Both the position numbers and the translations under genes were made by a program. 64,000 nucleotides of DNA from Flexilinea flocculi (lineage in GTDB: Bacteria > Chloroflexota > Anaerolineae > Anaerolineales > Anaerolineaceae), in the NCBI RefSeq assembly GCF_001192795.1, contig NZ_DF968181.1, forward strand, positions 983,101 through 1,047,100, in the 5' to 3' direction. Below, in pieces: positions 8,628 to 17,554 of the stretch. The notes beneath the pieces are model-generated. The model had not been told where the DNA came from. It saw only the letters and a list, made by a program, of their open reading frames with translations, and did no database searches. The first letter of the stretch is position 1. Every line of letters starts with the position of its first letter.

Positions 8628-8924
8628 TTATTCTTTAGGATCGATTCGGTTGAGAATTGTGGTATAGCCTTTTGCTCCATACAAAAGGCATTTGTTAACG
8701 CGGGCGATTGTCGCGGTTGAGGCGCCTGTTTCTTCTGCAATCGCGTTAAACGTCATCCCATTACGCAGCATTTTTGCCACTTCAAGACGCTGTGCCATTT
8801 CGCTGACTTCTTTAATCGTGCAGAGATCCTCAAAGAAGCGGTAACATTCTTCGACGGATTGCAGCGCGAGAACGGCTTGAAACAATTCATCGGTTTCCGG
8901 ATTTTGTATTTTGCTTTCGTACAT
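8628..8924 (-). CDS. YerC/YecD-type TrpR-family transcriptional regulator
   Basis: A small (98-residue) DNA-binding protein of the Trp-repressor superfamily. The helix-turn-helix is visible as GMTFNAIAEETGASTATIARVNKCL (about residues 55-80), matching the YerC/YecD family pattern of a GAS(T/S)ATI recognition helix. I place the start at 8924 because GGAGG stands five bases upstream of it; an ATG at 8936 overlaps that ribosome site. It follows glnQ by 24 bases on the same strand and is probably the last gene of the amino-acid transporter operon. It may therefore control that operon in response to an amino acid, although its ligand is unknown. Confidence 0.88.
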   Translation of the reverse strand: MYESKIQNPETDELFQAVLALQSVEECYRFFEDLCTIKEVSEMAQRLEVAKMLRNGMTFNAIAEETGASTATIARVNKCLLYGAKGYTTILNRIDPKE

Positions 8925-8948
8925 GCGGACCTCCATTCTTTACTAATT

Positions 8949-9713
8949 TTACCGCTGAAGCCGGTTTAAAAAGGCTTTTGTTCGATCATTTTGCGGATCG
9001 CTGATTAAGGATTCGGCGTTTCCCTCCTCTACAATGACTCCGCCGGCGATAAAAATAATTCTGTCGGCGACATTCCTGGCAAACTCAATTTCATGCGTAA
9101 CGATCACCATGGTCATGTGTTCTGCTGCCAGACTGCGGATCACACGCAGTATTTCACCGGTTAATTCCGGATCCAAGGCAGAGGTCGGTTCGTCGAAAAA
9201 TAAAATATCCGGTTTCATCGCCAGGGCTCGTGCAATCGAGACACGCTGCTGTTGTCCACCCGAAAGCTGAAATGGGTACGCATCCGCTTTATCACTTAGC
9301 CCCATCTTCTCCAGTAATACCAGCCCTTCTTGTATTACTTCATCTTTTTTTCTTTTTTGTATAGAAATCGGCGCATCCGTAATGTTTTTTAAAACGGAAT
9401 AGTGAGGAAAAAGATTAAAATTTTGAAATACCAATCCGAATTTGCTCTTAATTTGTCTCAGTTTTTCAGGACTTGCATAGACAGTCTTCCCCGCTTCGTT
9501 ATTCCAGGCAGCTTTTTCTCCTGAATAATACAATTCACCGCTGTCCATTTTTTCCAGTAAGGTGGCACATCGCAGCAACGTCGATTTTCCGGACCCTGAT
9601 GGTCCGATGATGGCTGCTACTTCTCCTTTAGCGACTGATATGGAAATATCCTGCAAGACGTCCAGATTATTTTCAAAACTTTTTTTTGCATTTTTAATAC
9701 TGAAGATTTCCAT
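8949..9713 (-). CDS. Polar amino-acid ABC transporter, ATP-binding subunit
   Basis: A 254-residue ABC ATPase of the GlnQ/HisP type that powers uptake by the permease encoded just upstream. Walker A is GPSGSGKST (about residue 37), the signature is LSGGQQQR, Walker B is ILFFDEPTSALDPE, and the switch His is in IVTHEIEFA. I prefer the ATG at 9713 to that at 9719 because AGGAG then lies eight bases upstream instead of two. It is third in the order binding protein, permease, ATPase, regulator on the minus strand. Confidence 0.92.
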   Translation of the reverse strand: MEIFSIKNAKKSFENNLDVLQDISISVAKGEVAAIIGPSGSGKSTLLRCATLLEKMDSGELYYSGEKAAWNNEAGKTVYASPEKLRQIKSKFGLVFQNFNLFPHYSVLKNITDAPISIQKRKKDEVIQEGLVLLEKMGLSDKADAYPFQLSGGQQQRVSIARALAMKPDILFFDEPTSALDPELTGEILRVIRSLAAEHMTMVIVTHEIEFARNVADRIIFIAGGVIVEEGNAESLISDPQNDRTKAFLNRLQR

Positions 9714-9725
9714 TTCCATCGCTCC

Positions 9726-10376
9726 TTAGCGGTAATAATCAAGTTTTTTCTCAATAGATTCCATTACAACAGCTACCACAAAATTAAACACGTAGTAAAA
9801 AATACCGGCTGCCACATACGATACCATAGTTTTTTCTGATGATGCGATGGCTTTTGCTACTGTAAACATTTCCGTAACCGCGATTGAAAAAGCCAGGGAT
9901 GTATCTTTAATTAACGTGATGACTTCATTGGTTATTGCCGGAATAATTCGTTTAATGACTTGCGGAAGGATGATTTTCATGAAAGTCTGTGATTCAGAAT
10001 AACCCAGGACACGTGCTGCTTCATATTGTCCAAGCGGCATAGATTCGATTCCCCCGCGATAGATTTCTGCAAAATAAGCGGCATAGTTAATGGAGAATGC
10101 GAGGATGACTGCCCAAAATCGATAACCAGAGGAGATGGAGATTCCAAATAAATAATAAGGGCCAAAATAAACGACTAATAATTGGAGCATTAAGGGAGTT
10201 CCGCGCATAATCGAGATATAAATCCTTGTGAAATTTTTCAGAATGATGTTTTTTGACATTCTGGCCAGAGCTACGATCAAACCTAACGGGAGCGAAAATA
10301 ATAACGTCAGTGTAAAAATAAGAACCGAAGTTATCATTCCCTCGCCCAATTTGCTCAACATCACAGAAATACTCAT
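9726..10376 (-). CDS. Polar amino-acid ABC transporter, permease subunit
   Basis: A 216-residue HisM/GlnP-type permease with about five membrane segments. The cytoplasmic EAA loop is visible as EAARVLGYSESQTFMKIILPQVIK, which docks with the ATPase. The N-terminal LSKLGEGMITSVLIFTLTLLFS is typical of the amino-acid permease family. The start at 10376 is supported by GGGAGAGAAGG just upstream; an in-frame upstream extension runs into the intergenic hairpin and lacks a ribosome site. A single permease gene suggests a homodimer in the membrane. Confidence 0.9.
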   Translation of the reverse strand: MSISVMLSKLGEGMITSVLIFTLTLLFSLPLGLIVALARMSKNIILKNFTRIYISIMRGTPLMLQLLVVYFGPYYLFGISISSGYRFWAVILAFSINYAAYFAEIYRGGIESMPLGQYEAARVLGYSESQTFMKIILPQVIKRIIPAITNEVITLIKDTSLAFSIAVTEMFTVAKAIASSEKTMVSYVAAGIFYYVFNFVVAVVMESIEKKLDYYR

Positions 10377-10420
10377 AACCTTCTCTCCCTTTTTTTTGAA
10401 ATACTGATCCCTATTCAAGG

Positions 10421-10460
10421 ATAAAGCGCTGAGAAATTTACATTTCACCCCAGCGCTTTT
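10421..10460 (-). promoter_or_regulatory. Intercistronic hairpin between binding-protein and permease genes
   Basis: AAAGCGCTG (10423-10431) pairs with CAGCGCTTT (10451-10459) around a 19-base loop. On the minus strand it is not followed by a strong U-run, so partial termination or mRNA 3'-end protection is more likely than complete termination. Such hairpins often allow higher expression of the solute-binding protein than of the membrane subunits. Confidence 0.55.
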
Positions 10461-10569
10461 GTCCGCCATTCTTCTATTATATGATTCGTAGTGATTGAGT
10501 GTCAGCGTTTATTGTTATTTAGTCTTTATTGGCACTCAGTTTCACTGTTATTCATGTTTGTTTTATGAA

Positions 10570-11370
10570 TTATTTTGTATCCTTGCAGACACTCAATACA
10601 CAGGAATCGTATTGGAACCATTTTTCTGAAATCTCAGCAAATTTTCCGGATTCAACAAGATCTTCCAGTGCACTTTGAACTTTATCGCGCAATTCTGTGT
10701 TACCCAGTTTGAATCCGACTCCGTATTGTTCTGCCTGGAGCATTTCGTCAAGAATCCGGTATTGGTCTTCTTTACCCTGGATTTGGAAATTCGCTACATC
10801 AAGGTCCATTGCGATGGCGTCAACAGCGCCGGCTTCGAGATCCATGAATGCAGTGTTATACTGTGCAACAACCAAAAGATCTTTGAATTCAGCCACTAAA
10901 TCTTTATAGTCATCGGATTCCAATGCTTCCAGAGCGGAGGAATCTGTCTGAACTGCAACGATTTTTCCTGCAAGATCTTCTAATTTTTCGATATCCGAAT
11001 CAGCTTTTACCAGGATAACCTGCCCTGCATCTTTATAAGCTTCCGTCCATTCATATTTATCTTCACGGCCGTTAATTGTGAAACCATTCCAAATACAATC
11101 AATAGTACCAGAATCAAGCTCCATGTCCTTCGAGTCCCATGCAATCGGCTGATAAACGACTTCCAGTCCCATGAGCTCGGCAGCTGCTGCAGCCATTTCA
11201 AGATCATAACCGGTAAATTCGCCATCTTCACCGACAAAACCGTAAGGGGGGAAGTCTTGATCAAAACCCACAACGAAAGTTGTCTTTCCGTCAGCAAAAA
11301 CGGATGTAAAGCTGAAAAGGACGACAGCCGCTAAAAGCAGTGCAAATAAGGCAAAAGAATTTTTTTTCAT
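10570..11370 (-). CDS. Polar amino-acid ABC transporter, substrate-binding protein
   Basis: A 266-residue family-3 solute-binding protein (SBP_bac_3) that captures an amino acid outside the membrane. A classical signal peptide, MKKNSFALFALLLAAVVLFS and on to FADG, is cleaved near residue 26. No lipobox Cys is present, which is unusual for a cell with a single membrane. The mature part begins VVGFDQDFPPYGFVGEDGEFTGYDLEMA, the usual family opening, and an Arg-Glu-Asp segment follows in NGREDKYEW. The start at 11370 has GAGGAG seven bases upstream. It heads the operon behind a recognisable promoter. Substrate identity cannot be read from the sequence. Confidence 0.92.
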   Translation of the reverse strand: MKKNSFALFALLLAAVVLFSFTSVFADGKTTFVVGFDQDFPPYGFVGEDGEFTGYDLEMAAAAAELMGLEVVYQPIAWDSKDMELDSGTIDCIWNGFTINGREDKYEWTEAYKDAGQVILVKADSDIEKLEDLAGKIVAVQTDSSALEALESDDYKDLVAEFKDLLVVAQYNTAFMDLEAGAVDAIAMDLDVANFQIQGKEDQYRILDEMLQAEQYGVGFKLGNTELRDKVQSALEDLVESGKFAEISEKWFQYDSCVLSVCKDTK

Positions 11371-11423
11371 CGTAATGCTCCTCAAAAATCGTATCAAAGG
11401 TTGAATTTTTCATCCATGACAAC

Positions 11424-11452
11424 ATGTTATCACTTTACTGTGATAAAGTCAA
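11424..11452 (-). promoter_or_regulatory. Promoter with operator-like palindrome for the amino-acid transporter operon
   Basis: On the minus strand TTGACT (11452-11447), a 17-base spacer and TAACAT (11429-11424) form a good sigma-70-type promoter. Its spacer is filled by an inverted repeat, TTATCAC-N6-GTGATAA (11427-11446), well placed for a repressor. The TrpR-like regulator encoded at the end of the operon is a candidate binder. Confidence 0.6.
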
Positions 11453-11524
11453 TACGGAAAATTACAGGAAATGACAATAAATTATTTGAAAAGTCATTTT
11501 ATATTTTGAATAGCTGTCAGAAAT

Positions 11525-11656
11525 TGCAGTTATTCGAAATTTGGACATTCTTTATACAATAAAGGGAAAAAGCTTGTTGTTGTGTCGTGTTTACGCAGCG
11601 CGCAAACACGACACAACAACAAGGAATTCTTTCCATATTTGAAATTGCTGAATTTC
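11525..11656. repeat. Palindromic intergenic element, copy 2
   Basis: A perfect 20-bp inverted repeat (11573-11592 with 11604-11623, arm CTTGTTGTTGTGTCGTGTTT) encloses the 11-base loop ACGCAGCGCGC. The outer arms are GCAGTTATTCGAAATTT at about 11526-11542 and CATATTTGAAATTGCTGAA at about 11634-11652. The rest of 11398-11705 holds the transporter promoter on one side and the lepA promoter on the other, with no gene. Confidence 0.8.
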
Positions 11657-11684
11657 TTACGAAAAATCGAGATATGAGAATTGA

Positions 11685-11693
11685 TGATATACT
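11685..11693 (+). promoter_or_regulatory. Extended -10 promoter element of lepA, probably leaderless
   Basis: TGATATACT matches an extended -10 box (TGnTATAAT-like). The hexamer at 11688-11693 ends only 12 bases before the lepA ATG. No Shine-Dalgarno sequence precedes the ATG, so transcription would start a few bases from the start codon. Confidence 0.45.
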
Positions 11694-11705
11694 TATTTTC
11701 CGATT

Positions 11706-13505
11706 ATGAAAGAAAATATACGTAACTTTTGTATTATCGCTCACGTTGATCATGGCAAGTCGACACTTGCAGATCGATTGCTGCAGATAACTGGTACCAT
11801 TTCCGATCGCGATATGGTTAATCAAGTTTTAGACAGTATGGATTTGGAACGGGAAAAAGGCGTGACGATCAAATCCTCCGCTGTCCGAATGAATTACCAG
11901 GCAGCCGATGGTAATACTTATGAGCTGAATCTAATTGACACTCCGGGACATGTTGACTTCAATTACGAGGTCAGCCGTGCATTAGCTGCTTGTGAAGGCG
12001 CTTTACTGGTTGTGGATGCAACACAGGGAATTGAAGCCCAGACACTTGCCAATTTGTATCTTGCTTTAGAATCTGATCTTGTCATTATTCCAGTAATCAA
12101 CAAGATTGATCTGCCTTCTGCGATCCCTGATGAAGTCGCTGAAGAATTAAATAACCTGCTTGGTATTCCTGCAGATGAAATACCCAGAATTTCTGCCAAA
12201 GAAGGAATCAATATTGATCAGGTTCTGGAAAAAGTAGTGAAATTAGTGCCGCCGCCGACAGGCGATGACTCTATGCCGACCAGAGCTCTGATTTTCGACT
12301 CCATTTATGATTCTTACAAAGGTGTTATCGCTTATATCCGCGTTCGTGATGGAATCATTTCTCAAAATACGAATTTACGCTTGATGGCCACCAATACGGA
12401 TTTAAAACCGGTTGAAATCGGAATTTTTTCTCCGGAGATGAAACCGGTTCAGCGATTATCTGCCGGTGAAGTCGGATATATTGCCACAGGATTGAAAACT
12501 GTCAGAGAATGCAGGGTTGGAGATACGATTACAACCGCTGAAAAATCAGCTCCTGAAATGCTTCCAGGGTATAAGAAAGCAAAACCGATGGTATTTGCCG
12601 GAATCTATCCGGTTGAAGGGGAAGATTATGATGATCTGCGGGATGCTCTGGAAAAACTTCAATTGAATGATGCTTCTTTAGATTATCAGCCTGAAACATC
12701 ACAAGCATTGAATTTTGGCTTCCGTTGCGGTTTTCTTGGACTGTTTCATATGGAAATCATTCAGGAGCGTTTGGAAAGAGAATACAATCTGGATATTGTG
12801 GTTACAGCTCCATCGGTGGAATACCAGGTTCTTCTGAATAATGGATCAAAAATTTTCATTGATTCTCCGGTGCAATTGCCTGACGAGGGGTTGATAAATG
12901 AAATCTACGAGCCATGGATGCACCTTCAGATTTTTTCTCCGACGGAGTATTACGGCACGATTATGGAGTTGATCCGAAAACGAAGAGGAATTTTCATTGG
13001 GCAGGATTATCCTGCGCCGGATCGAGTACAATTGAATTTTGAGATTCCGCTGGCAGAAATTATTGTTAACTTCTTCGATGAATTGAAATCCCGGACGAAG
13101 GGATATGCTTCGATGGATTACCAGATAGCGGATTATCGACCTGGCAATCTGGTGAAAGTTGAAGTTCTGGTTGGCGGAGAAGCGGTGGATGCGCTTGCAA
13201 CGATTGTTCATAAAGAAGACGCGTACCACAAAGGCCAATTGCTTGTGACGAAACTGAAGGCGCTGATCCCAAGACAATTATTTGAAGTTCCAATTCAAGC
13301 CAGCGCGTCCGGCAGAGTCATTTCACGTGCCAATGTAAAAGCCTTGCGGAAAGATGTTCTCTCCAAATGTTACGGTGGCGATATTACTCGCAAAAAGAAA
13401 TTGCTCGAAAAGCAAAAACGCGGAAAAAAACGGATGAAGATGGTTGGTAATGTTGAAATTCCGCAGGAAGCCTTTATGGCAATTCTACAATTGGATGATG
13501 AGTAG
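11706..13505 (+). CDS. lepA: Elongation factor 4 (LepA)
   Basis: A 599-residue translational GTPase, the usual LepA length. It binds the ribosome and can back-translocate stalled complexes. The GTPase motifs are AHVDHGKST (residues 12-20), DTPGHVDF and NKIDLP. The C-terminal LepA-specific domain is visible, including [20 protein letters not shown] and [14 protein letters not shown]. BipA and EF-G are excluded by the absence of domain IV and by this C terminus. It is the first gene of a long plus-strand series of envelope glycan genes; the next gene begins within five bases of its stop. Confidence 0.97.
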   Translation: MKENIRNFCIIAHVDHGKSTLADRLLQITGTISDRDMVNQVLDSMDLEREKGVTIKSSAVRMNYQAADGNTYELNLIDTPGHVDFNYEVSRALAACEGALLVVDATQGIEAQTLANLYLALESDLVIIPVINKIDLPSAIPDEVAEELNNLLGIPADEIPRISAKEGINIDQVLEKVVKLVPPPTGDDSMPTRALIFDSIYDSYKGVIAYIRVRDGIISQNTNLRLMATNTDLKPVEIGIFSPEMKPVQRLSAGEVGYIATGLKTVRECRVGDTITTAEKSAPEMLPGYKKAKPMVFAGIYPVEGEDYDDLRDALEKLQLNDASLDYQPETSQALNFGFRCGFLGLFHMEIIQERLEREYNLDIVVTAPSVEYQVLLNNGSKIFIDSPVQLPDEGLINEIYEPWMHLQIFSPTEYYGTIMELIRKRRGIFIGQDYPAPDRVQLNFEIPLAEIIVNFFDELKSRTKGYASMDYQIADYRPGNLVKVEVLVGGEAVDALATIVHKEDAYHKGQLLVTKLKALIPRQLFEVPIQASASGRVISRANVKALRKDVLSKCYGGDITRKKKLLEKQKRGKKRMKMVGNVEIPQEAFMAILQLDDE

Positions 13506-13509
13506 GATT

Positions 13510-14547
13510 ATGAAAAAAACTGGATCTTTCGCTATTGATTCCACTTCGCAAAAAGGCAGTATGATCAAAAAGAGTTTACCGGGAATTCTTGTCAGTCTGA
13601 TCATCATCGGAGTTTTACTTTATTTTGTTGATTTTGACGAATTATTGACTTCGTTTCGTAATGTCTCTGCGATTCTCCTTGTTGAAATATTCCTCTTGCA
13701 AAGCATTGCTTTTGTTTTTCGCAGTCTGGCTTGGCGTGTGATTTTAGATGGTGAACCCTCTCTTGCACAAGGTTTTTGGACGATTACGGAAGGGTATCTT
13801 TTAAATCTCCTGCCGTTGCGGCTCGGAGAACTTGGAAGAGCTGTCATTATGGGCGGAATTGTTCGTAGAAGTCCTTTTTATGTTTTTTCAACGGTTCTGT
13901 TAGAACGATTGTTTGATGTCATCATCACATTGATTATGCTGATTTCAACCGTCCCTTTATTGTCTGGCAGTTCGTTTTCTGTTTCGACATATTACATTCT
14001 TTTTGCTGTGATTCTGATTGGCTTAGTCGTTGTTTTTCTGATCACCAGAAACCAGGCAAGTTTTTTGAAACTTTTATCCAGAATCTTGAAACCGGATTCA
14101 AAAATTGGTTTATTTGTGCTGCCGAAAATCCAATCCTTATTAGGTGGAATGGAAATTCTTTCGAATCCACGCAAATTCTATAAATGGCTTTTCTGGATTT
14201 TCATGACCTGGTGTTGCTGGTGGCTCACATTAATCATTGGAATGCGGTTTTTCTTTCCTCAACTCCCGATTTGGGCAAGCTTTTTCACGCAAAGCATCGG
14301 AGCATTGGGAGGTGCGATTCCATCTGCACCAGCCGGCTTAGGTGTCGTTGAAGGCGCTTATGTATTTGCACTCAGTCTGTTTAATATCAATCAATCACGC
14401 GCTCTTGCTTTCGGATTACTCATGCATGCAATTGGTATTTTGACTCCGATGATTTGGGGAATCATCGGTTTCAGTATCCAGGGGCAGAAATTTTCCGAAG
14501 TGTTCAAAGGCTTACAAAACACAGATTTATCAGAAAAAGGCAATTAA
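13510..14547 (+). CDS. Lysylphosphatidylglycerol synthase TM-region (UPF0104/AglD-like) membrane protein
   Basis: A polytopic membrane protein of about 345 residues with seven or more hydrophobic spans. Family hallmarks are FRSLAWRVIL near residue 70, NLLPLRLGELGRAVIM near 105, and GALGGAIPSAPAGLGVVEGAYVFAL near 265. These match the flippase-like region found in MprF and in AglD/UPF0104 proteins; there is no soluble synthetase domain. A lipid or polyprenyl-linked substrate translocation role fits the surrounding glycosyltransferases. The start is uncertain: 13495, 13510 and 13561 are all possible, and none has a strong ribosome site, so translation may be coupled to lepA. Confidence 0.82.
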   Translation: MKKTGSFAIDSTSQKGSMIKKSLPGILVSLIIIGVLLYFVDFDELLTSFRNVSAILLVEIFLLQSIAFVFRSLAWRVILDGEPSLAQGFWTITEGYLLNLLPLRLGELGRAVIMGGIVRRSPFYVFSTVLLERLFDVIITLIMLISTVPLLSGSSFSVSTYYILFAVILIGLVVVFLITRNQASFLKLLSRILKPDSKIGLFVLPKIQSLLGGMEILSNPRKFYKWLFWIFMTWCCWWLTLIIGMRFFFPQLPIWASFFTQSIGALGGAIPSAPAGLGVVEGAYVFALSLFNINQSRALAFGLLMHAIGILTPMIWGIIGFSIQGQKFSEVFKGLQNTDLSEKGN

Positions 14548-14549
14548 AA

Positions 14550-15578
14550 ATGACGCAGACCTATTTCATAACCGGAGGAGCCGGTTTTATTGGTTCAAAT
14601 TTCGTTGCGCATTTGTTGGAAAAAAATCAGAATGTTGTTATTTTCGACAACCTGTCACGTAATGGTTCCAAAATGAATCTTTCCTGGCTGCGCGAACAAT
14701 ATGGTCAGGATGCATTCCGACTCATCGAAGGAGATGTCCGTGATTCAGATGCGCTGGATAAAGCAATGGAAAAAATGGATGTTGTTGCACATTTTGCTGG
14801 ACAAGTTGCAGTTACAACCTCGGTAATGAATCCCAAAGAGGATTTTGAAGTGAATGCTTTGGGCACACTAAATGTTCTGGAAGCAGTTCGGAAATCTAAA
14901 AATCACCCCATCGTTTTGTATACTTCGACCAATAAAGTTTATGGCGGAATGGAAAATGTCAGAGTCATCGAACGTGAAAATGATTATGCCTATCTGGATT
15001 TTCCGCAAGGTATATCAGAAAATCAGCTTCTCGATTTCCACTCTCCATATGGTTGTTCCAAAGGAACAGGAGACCAATATGTTCGGGATTACCATCGAAT
15101 CTATGGTATTCCGACAATAGTCTTTCGACAAAGTGCAATCTATGGCCCGCATCAATTTGGAATAGAAGATCAGGGATGGGTATCCTGGTTTATTATAGCG
15201 GTTCTGACTGGCAAGCCAATAACGATTTATGGCAATGGGAAACAAGTACGAGATCTTCTGTATATTGAAGATCTGGTTCGCGCTTATTCCGCAGCGATTG
15301 ATCATCCGGAGGTTTCCGCAGGGAAAATTTATAATATCGGCGGCGGACCGGAGAATTGCATATCAATCTGGAAAGATTTCGGTCCCATTTTGGAATCGTT
15401 GTGCGGACATCCGATTGAAGTCGCTTATGGCGATTGGCGTCCAGGCGATCAGGCAATTTATATTTCGGATATTCGGAAGATCAAGCAGGAATTAGGCTGG
15501 ACTCCGACAATTTCTGCTAAAGAGGGAATTACACGATTATATTCGTGGGCTTCAGCGAATCGGAATCTTTTCGGATGA
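14550..15578 (+). CDS. NAD-dependent sugar-nucleotide epimerase (CDP-paratose 2-epimerase-like SDR)
   Basis: A 342-residue extended short-chain dehydrogenase acting on a nucleotide sugar. The Rossmann motif TGGAGFIGSN is at residues 8-17. The catalytic Ser-Tyr-Lys set is in STNKVYGG and HSPYGCSKGTGDQYV. The wording LDFHSPYGCSKG, and IYGPHQFGIEDQGWVSWFI after it, closely follows CDP-paratose 2-epimerase (tyvelose epimerase) relatives. The start lies two bases after the previous stop, with AAAAGG upstream. The stop overlaps the following glycosyltransferase start by four bases, so the product is probably used with it in one glycan pathway. The precise sugar is not determined. Confidence 0.87.
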   Translation: MTQTYFITGGAGFIGSNFVAHLLEKNQNVVIFDNLSRNGSKMNLSWLREQYGQDAFRLIEGDVRDSDALDKAMEKMDVVAHFAGQVAVTTSVMNPKEDFEVNALGTLNVLEAVRKSKNHPIVLYTSTNKVYGGMENVRVIERENDYAYLDFPQGISENQLLDFHSPYGCSKGTGDQYVRDYHRIYGIPTIVFRQSAIYGPHQFGIEDQGWVSWFIIAVLTGKPITIYGNGKQVRDLLYIEDLVRAYSAAIDHPEVSAGKIYNIGGGPENCISIWKDFGPILESLCGHPIEVAYGDWRPGDQAIYISDIRKIKQELGWTPTISAKEGITRLYSWASANRNLFG

Positions 15579-16732
15579 AAATTCTTGTTGCATTAACATA
15601 CTACACACCGTATGTCAGCGGATTAACCATCTACGCAGATCGGATTGCCAGAGCATGGGTAAAGGAGGGGCATGAAGTTGTTGTTCTGACTTCTCAACAT
15701 ACTCCCGATTTGCCGAAGGAAGAAGTTATTGAAGGCGTACGTGTAATTCGTTCACCGATATTATTCCGTATCAGTAAAGGTTCCATCATGCCCGTTTTTT
15801 GGATGAAAGCAATTCATCTTGTAAAATGGGCTGATGTGGTCAATCTTCATTTACCACAGTTCGATGCAGCATGGGTTGCATGGCTTGGTAAAATCACAAA
15901 AACATTCACAATTCTGACTTATCATTGTGATCTGGTAATGCCGGGCGGTTTTGTGAATCGCATAGCGAATAAAGCAATTTTATGGATGAATGACCTCGCT
16001 GGTCGATTCAGTGACAGAATTATTGCATATACGGAAGATTATGCAAAACACTCTTTTTTCTTGCCAAAATTCGCTGAAAAGATATCGATTATTCAGCCTC
16101 CTGTTGAATTACCGGAAATTGATCCGTCTGAAATCGCAGAATTTCTGAATAGGGTAAATTCTGAAGGCAAGCATCCCATTATCGGTATGGCATGTCGTTT
16201 TGCTGCGGATAAAGGTGTCGAAATATTGCTTGAAGCTTTACCAGAAATTATTCGGATTTATCCAAATTGCTGTGTTTTCTTTGCCGGACCTTATGAAGAT
16301 GTTCTGGGGGAAAAAGCGTATTATCTGCGTCTGAAACCGATTTTACAGAATTATATCGATTCCGGTCATTGGAAATTTCTTGGCAGTCTTTCCCCCTGGG
16401 AAATGACAAAGTTTTATCAAATAATCGACCTTCTCACGATGCCCAGTTTGAACCGGACGGATGCGTTTGGTCTGGTGCAAATTGAAGCGATGATGAATGG
16501 AAAACCTGTGGTTGCCTCGAATTTACCTGGAATCCGAATTCCTGTACAACGCCATGGTATGGGTGAAATTGTTCCGATCGGTGACAGTCAAAAATTGGCT
16601 GATGCCATCATTCACCAGATCGGCCTTCATCAGGCATATCAAGAAAAAACTGCTGCAATTAGAACATTTTATGCTCCTTCATTCATTGCCGCAGAATATG
16701 ATCGAATCTTTAAAGCCCATGGAATCAAATAA
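15575..16732 (+). CDS. GT4-family glycosyltransferase
   Basis: A 385-residue GT-B enzyme of the GT4 group. The N-terminal Rossmann half begins MKILVALTYYTPYVSGLTIYADRIA, with the acceptor-side Gly-rich loop. The C-terminal donor-binding half carries GMACRFAADKGVEILLEAL and the ex-E-x7-E motif, here with Asp in first place: DAFGLVQIE, then AMMNGKPVVAS. The start ATG overlaps the epimerase stop (ATGA). The stop overlaps the next methyltransferase by 14 bases. It probably adds a sugar to a membrane-linked or cell-surface glycan on the cytoplasmic side. Confidence 0.9.
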   Translation: MKILVALTYYTPYVSGLTIYADRIARAWVKEGHEVVVLTSQHTPDLPKEEVIEGVRVIRSPILFRISKGSIMPVFWMKAIHLVKWADVVNLHLPQFDAAWVAWLGKITKTFTILTYHCDLVMPGGFVNRIANKAILWMNDLAGRFSDRIIAYTEDYAKHSFFLPKFAEKISIIQPPVELPEIDPSEIAEFLNRVNSEGKHPIIGMACRFAADKGVEILLEALPEIIRIYPNCCVFFAGPYEDVLGEKAYYLRLKPILQNYIDSGHWKFLGSLSPWEMTKFYQIIDLLTMPSLNRTDAFGLVQIEAMMNGKPVVASNLPGIRIPVQRHGMGEIVPIGDSQKLADAIIHQIGLHQAYQEKTAAIRTFYAPSFIAAEYDRIFKAHGIK

Positions 16733-17549
16733 AAAACAAAAAAATTCACCAACAAAAACGAAACGAAAAGATTTTCTCCGGATTCAAATTCGGGAGCTGC
16801 CCTATTTTCGCGGATTACTACGCGCTGTGGAAGCCAAGTTTTATCAAGACATCCCCATTGAACGACCTGTATTGGACCTGGGTTGCGGTGATGGACATTT
16901 TGCCAGTCGAACCTTCGATTTCCCGATCGATGCCGGAATCGATCCATGGGTTGGGCCTTTGAAAGAAGCCTCACAATCCGGTGCCTATCTGCAGACTTTT
17001 CGCTGTATCGGCAGTGAAATGCCCTTTTCAGATGGCTCTTTTCAGACTGTCATCAGTAATTCTGTTTTGGAACATATACCCGATGTCGATGCGGTGATTA
17101 TTGAAGCAGGCAGAGTGCTGCGCCCTGGCGGTACCTTTTTGTTTTGTGTTCCCAATCATCAGTTCCTTGGTAACCTTTCTGTTTCCGCTTTTTTTGACAA
17201 AATTCATCTGCATTTTGCTGCAGACTGGTATCGACGTTTTTTTAATACGATTTCACGCCATCATCATTGTGACAGCCCCCAGATTTGGCAGGAGAGACTG
17301 GAGAAAGCAAATTTTGAGATTGAAAGATACTGGCATTATTTTTCTCCAGGCGCCTTCCACACACTGGAGTGGGGGCATTATTTTGGATTGCCATCCTTGA
17401 TTTGTCATTTTCTGACCAGAAAGTGGATATGGTTCCCATATCATTGGAATTTGTGGCTGGTGGAAAAAATTTGCCGCAAGTATTATGATGAAGATGCCAA
17501 TCAGGAATTTGGATCTTATACGTTTTATATTTCCCGTAAAAAAGGCTGA
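16719..17549 (+). CDS. Class I SAM-dependent methyltransferase
   Basis: A 276-residue protein. Motif I is VLDLGCGDGHFA (about residues 46-57), followed by the acidic AGIDPW strand. The post-I segment FSDGSFQTVISNSVLEHIPDVDAVI and AGRVLRPGGTFLFCVPNHQ match the Methyltransf_11 family. A basic N-terminal tail (KKQKNSPTKTKRK) precedes the domain. I chose the ATG at 16719, overlapping the glycosyltransferase stop by 14 bases; longer frames upstream only duplicate that gene's codons. In this context it probably methylates a sugar or glycan intermediate, but the substrate is unknown. Confidence 0.85.
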   Translation: MESNKKQKNSPTKTKRKDFLRIQIRELPYFRGLLRAVEAKFYQDIPIERPVLDLGCGDGHFASRTFDFPIDAGIDPWVGPLKEASQSGAYLQTFRCIGSEMPFSDGSFQTVISNSVLEHIPDVDAVIIEAGRVLRPGGTFLFCVPNHQFLGNLSVSAFFDKIHLHFAADWYRRFFNTISRHHHCDSPQIWQERLEKANFEIERYWHYFSPGAFHTLEWGHYFGLPSLICHFLTRKWIWFPYHWNLWLVEKICRKYYDEDANQEFGSYTFYISRKKG

Positions 17550-17554
17550 TATCA

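Noticed and set aside
10377-10469. N-terminal extension of the amino-acid permease
   Set aside because: It includes the intercistronic hairpin and lacks a ribosome site; the start at 10376 matches the family.
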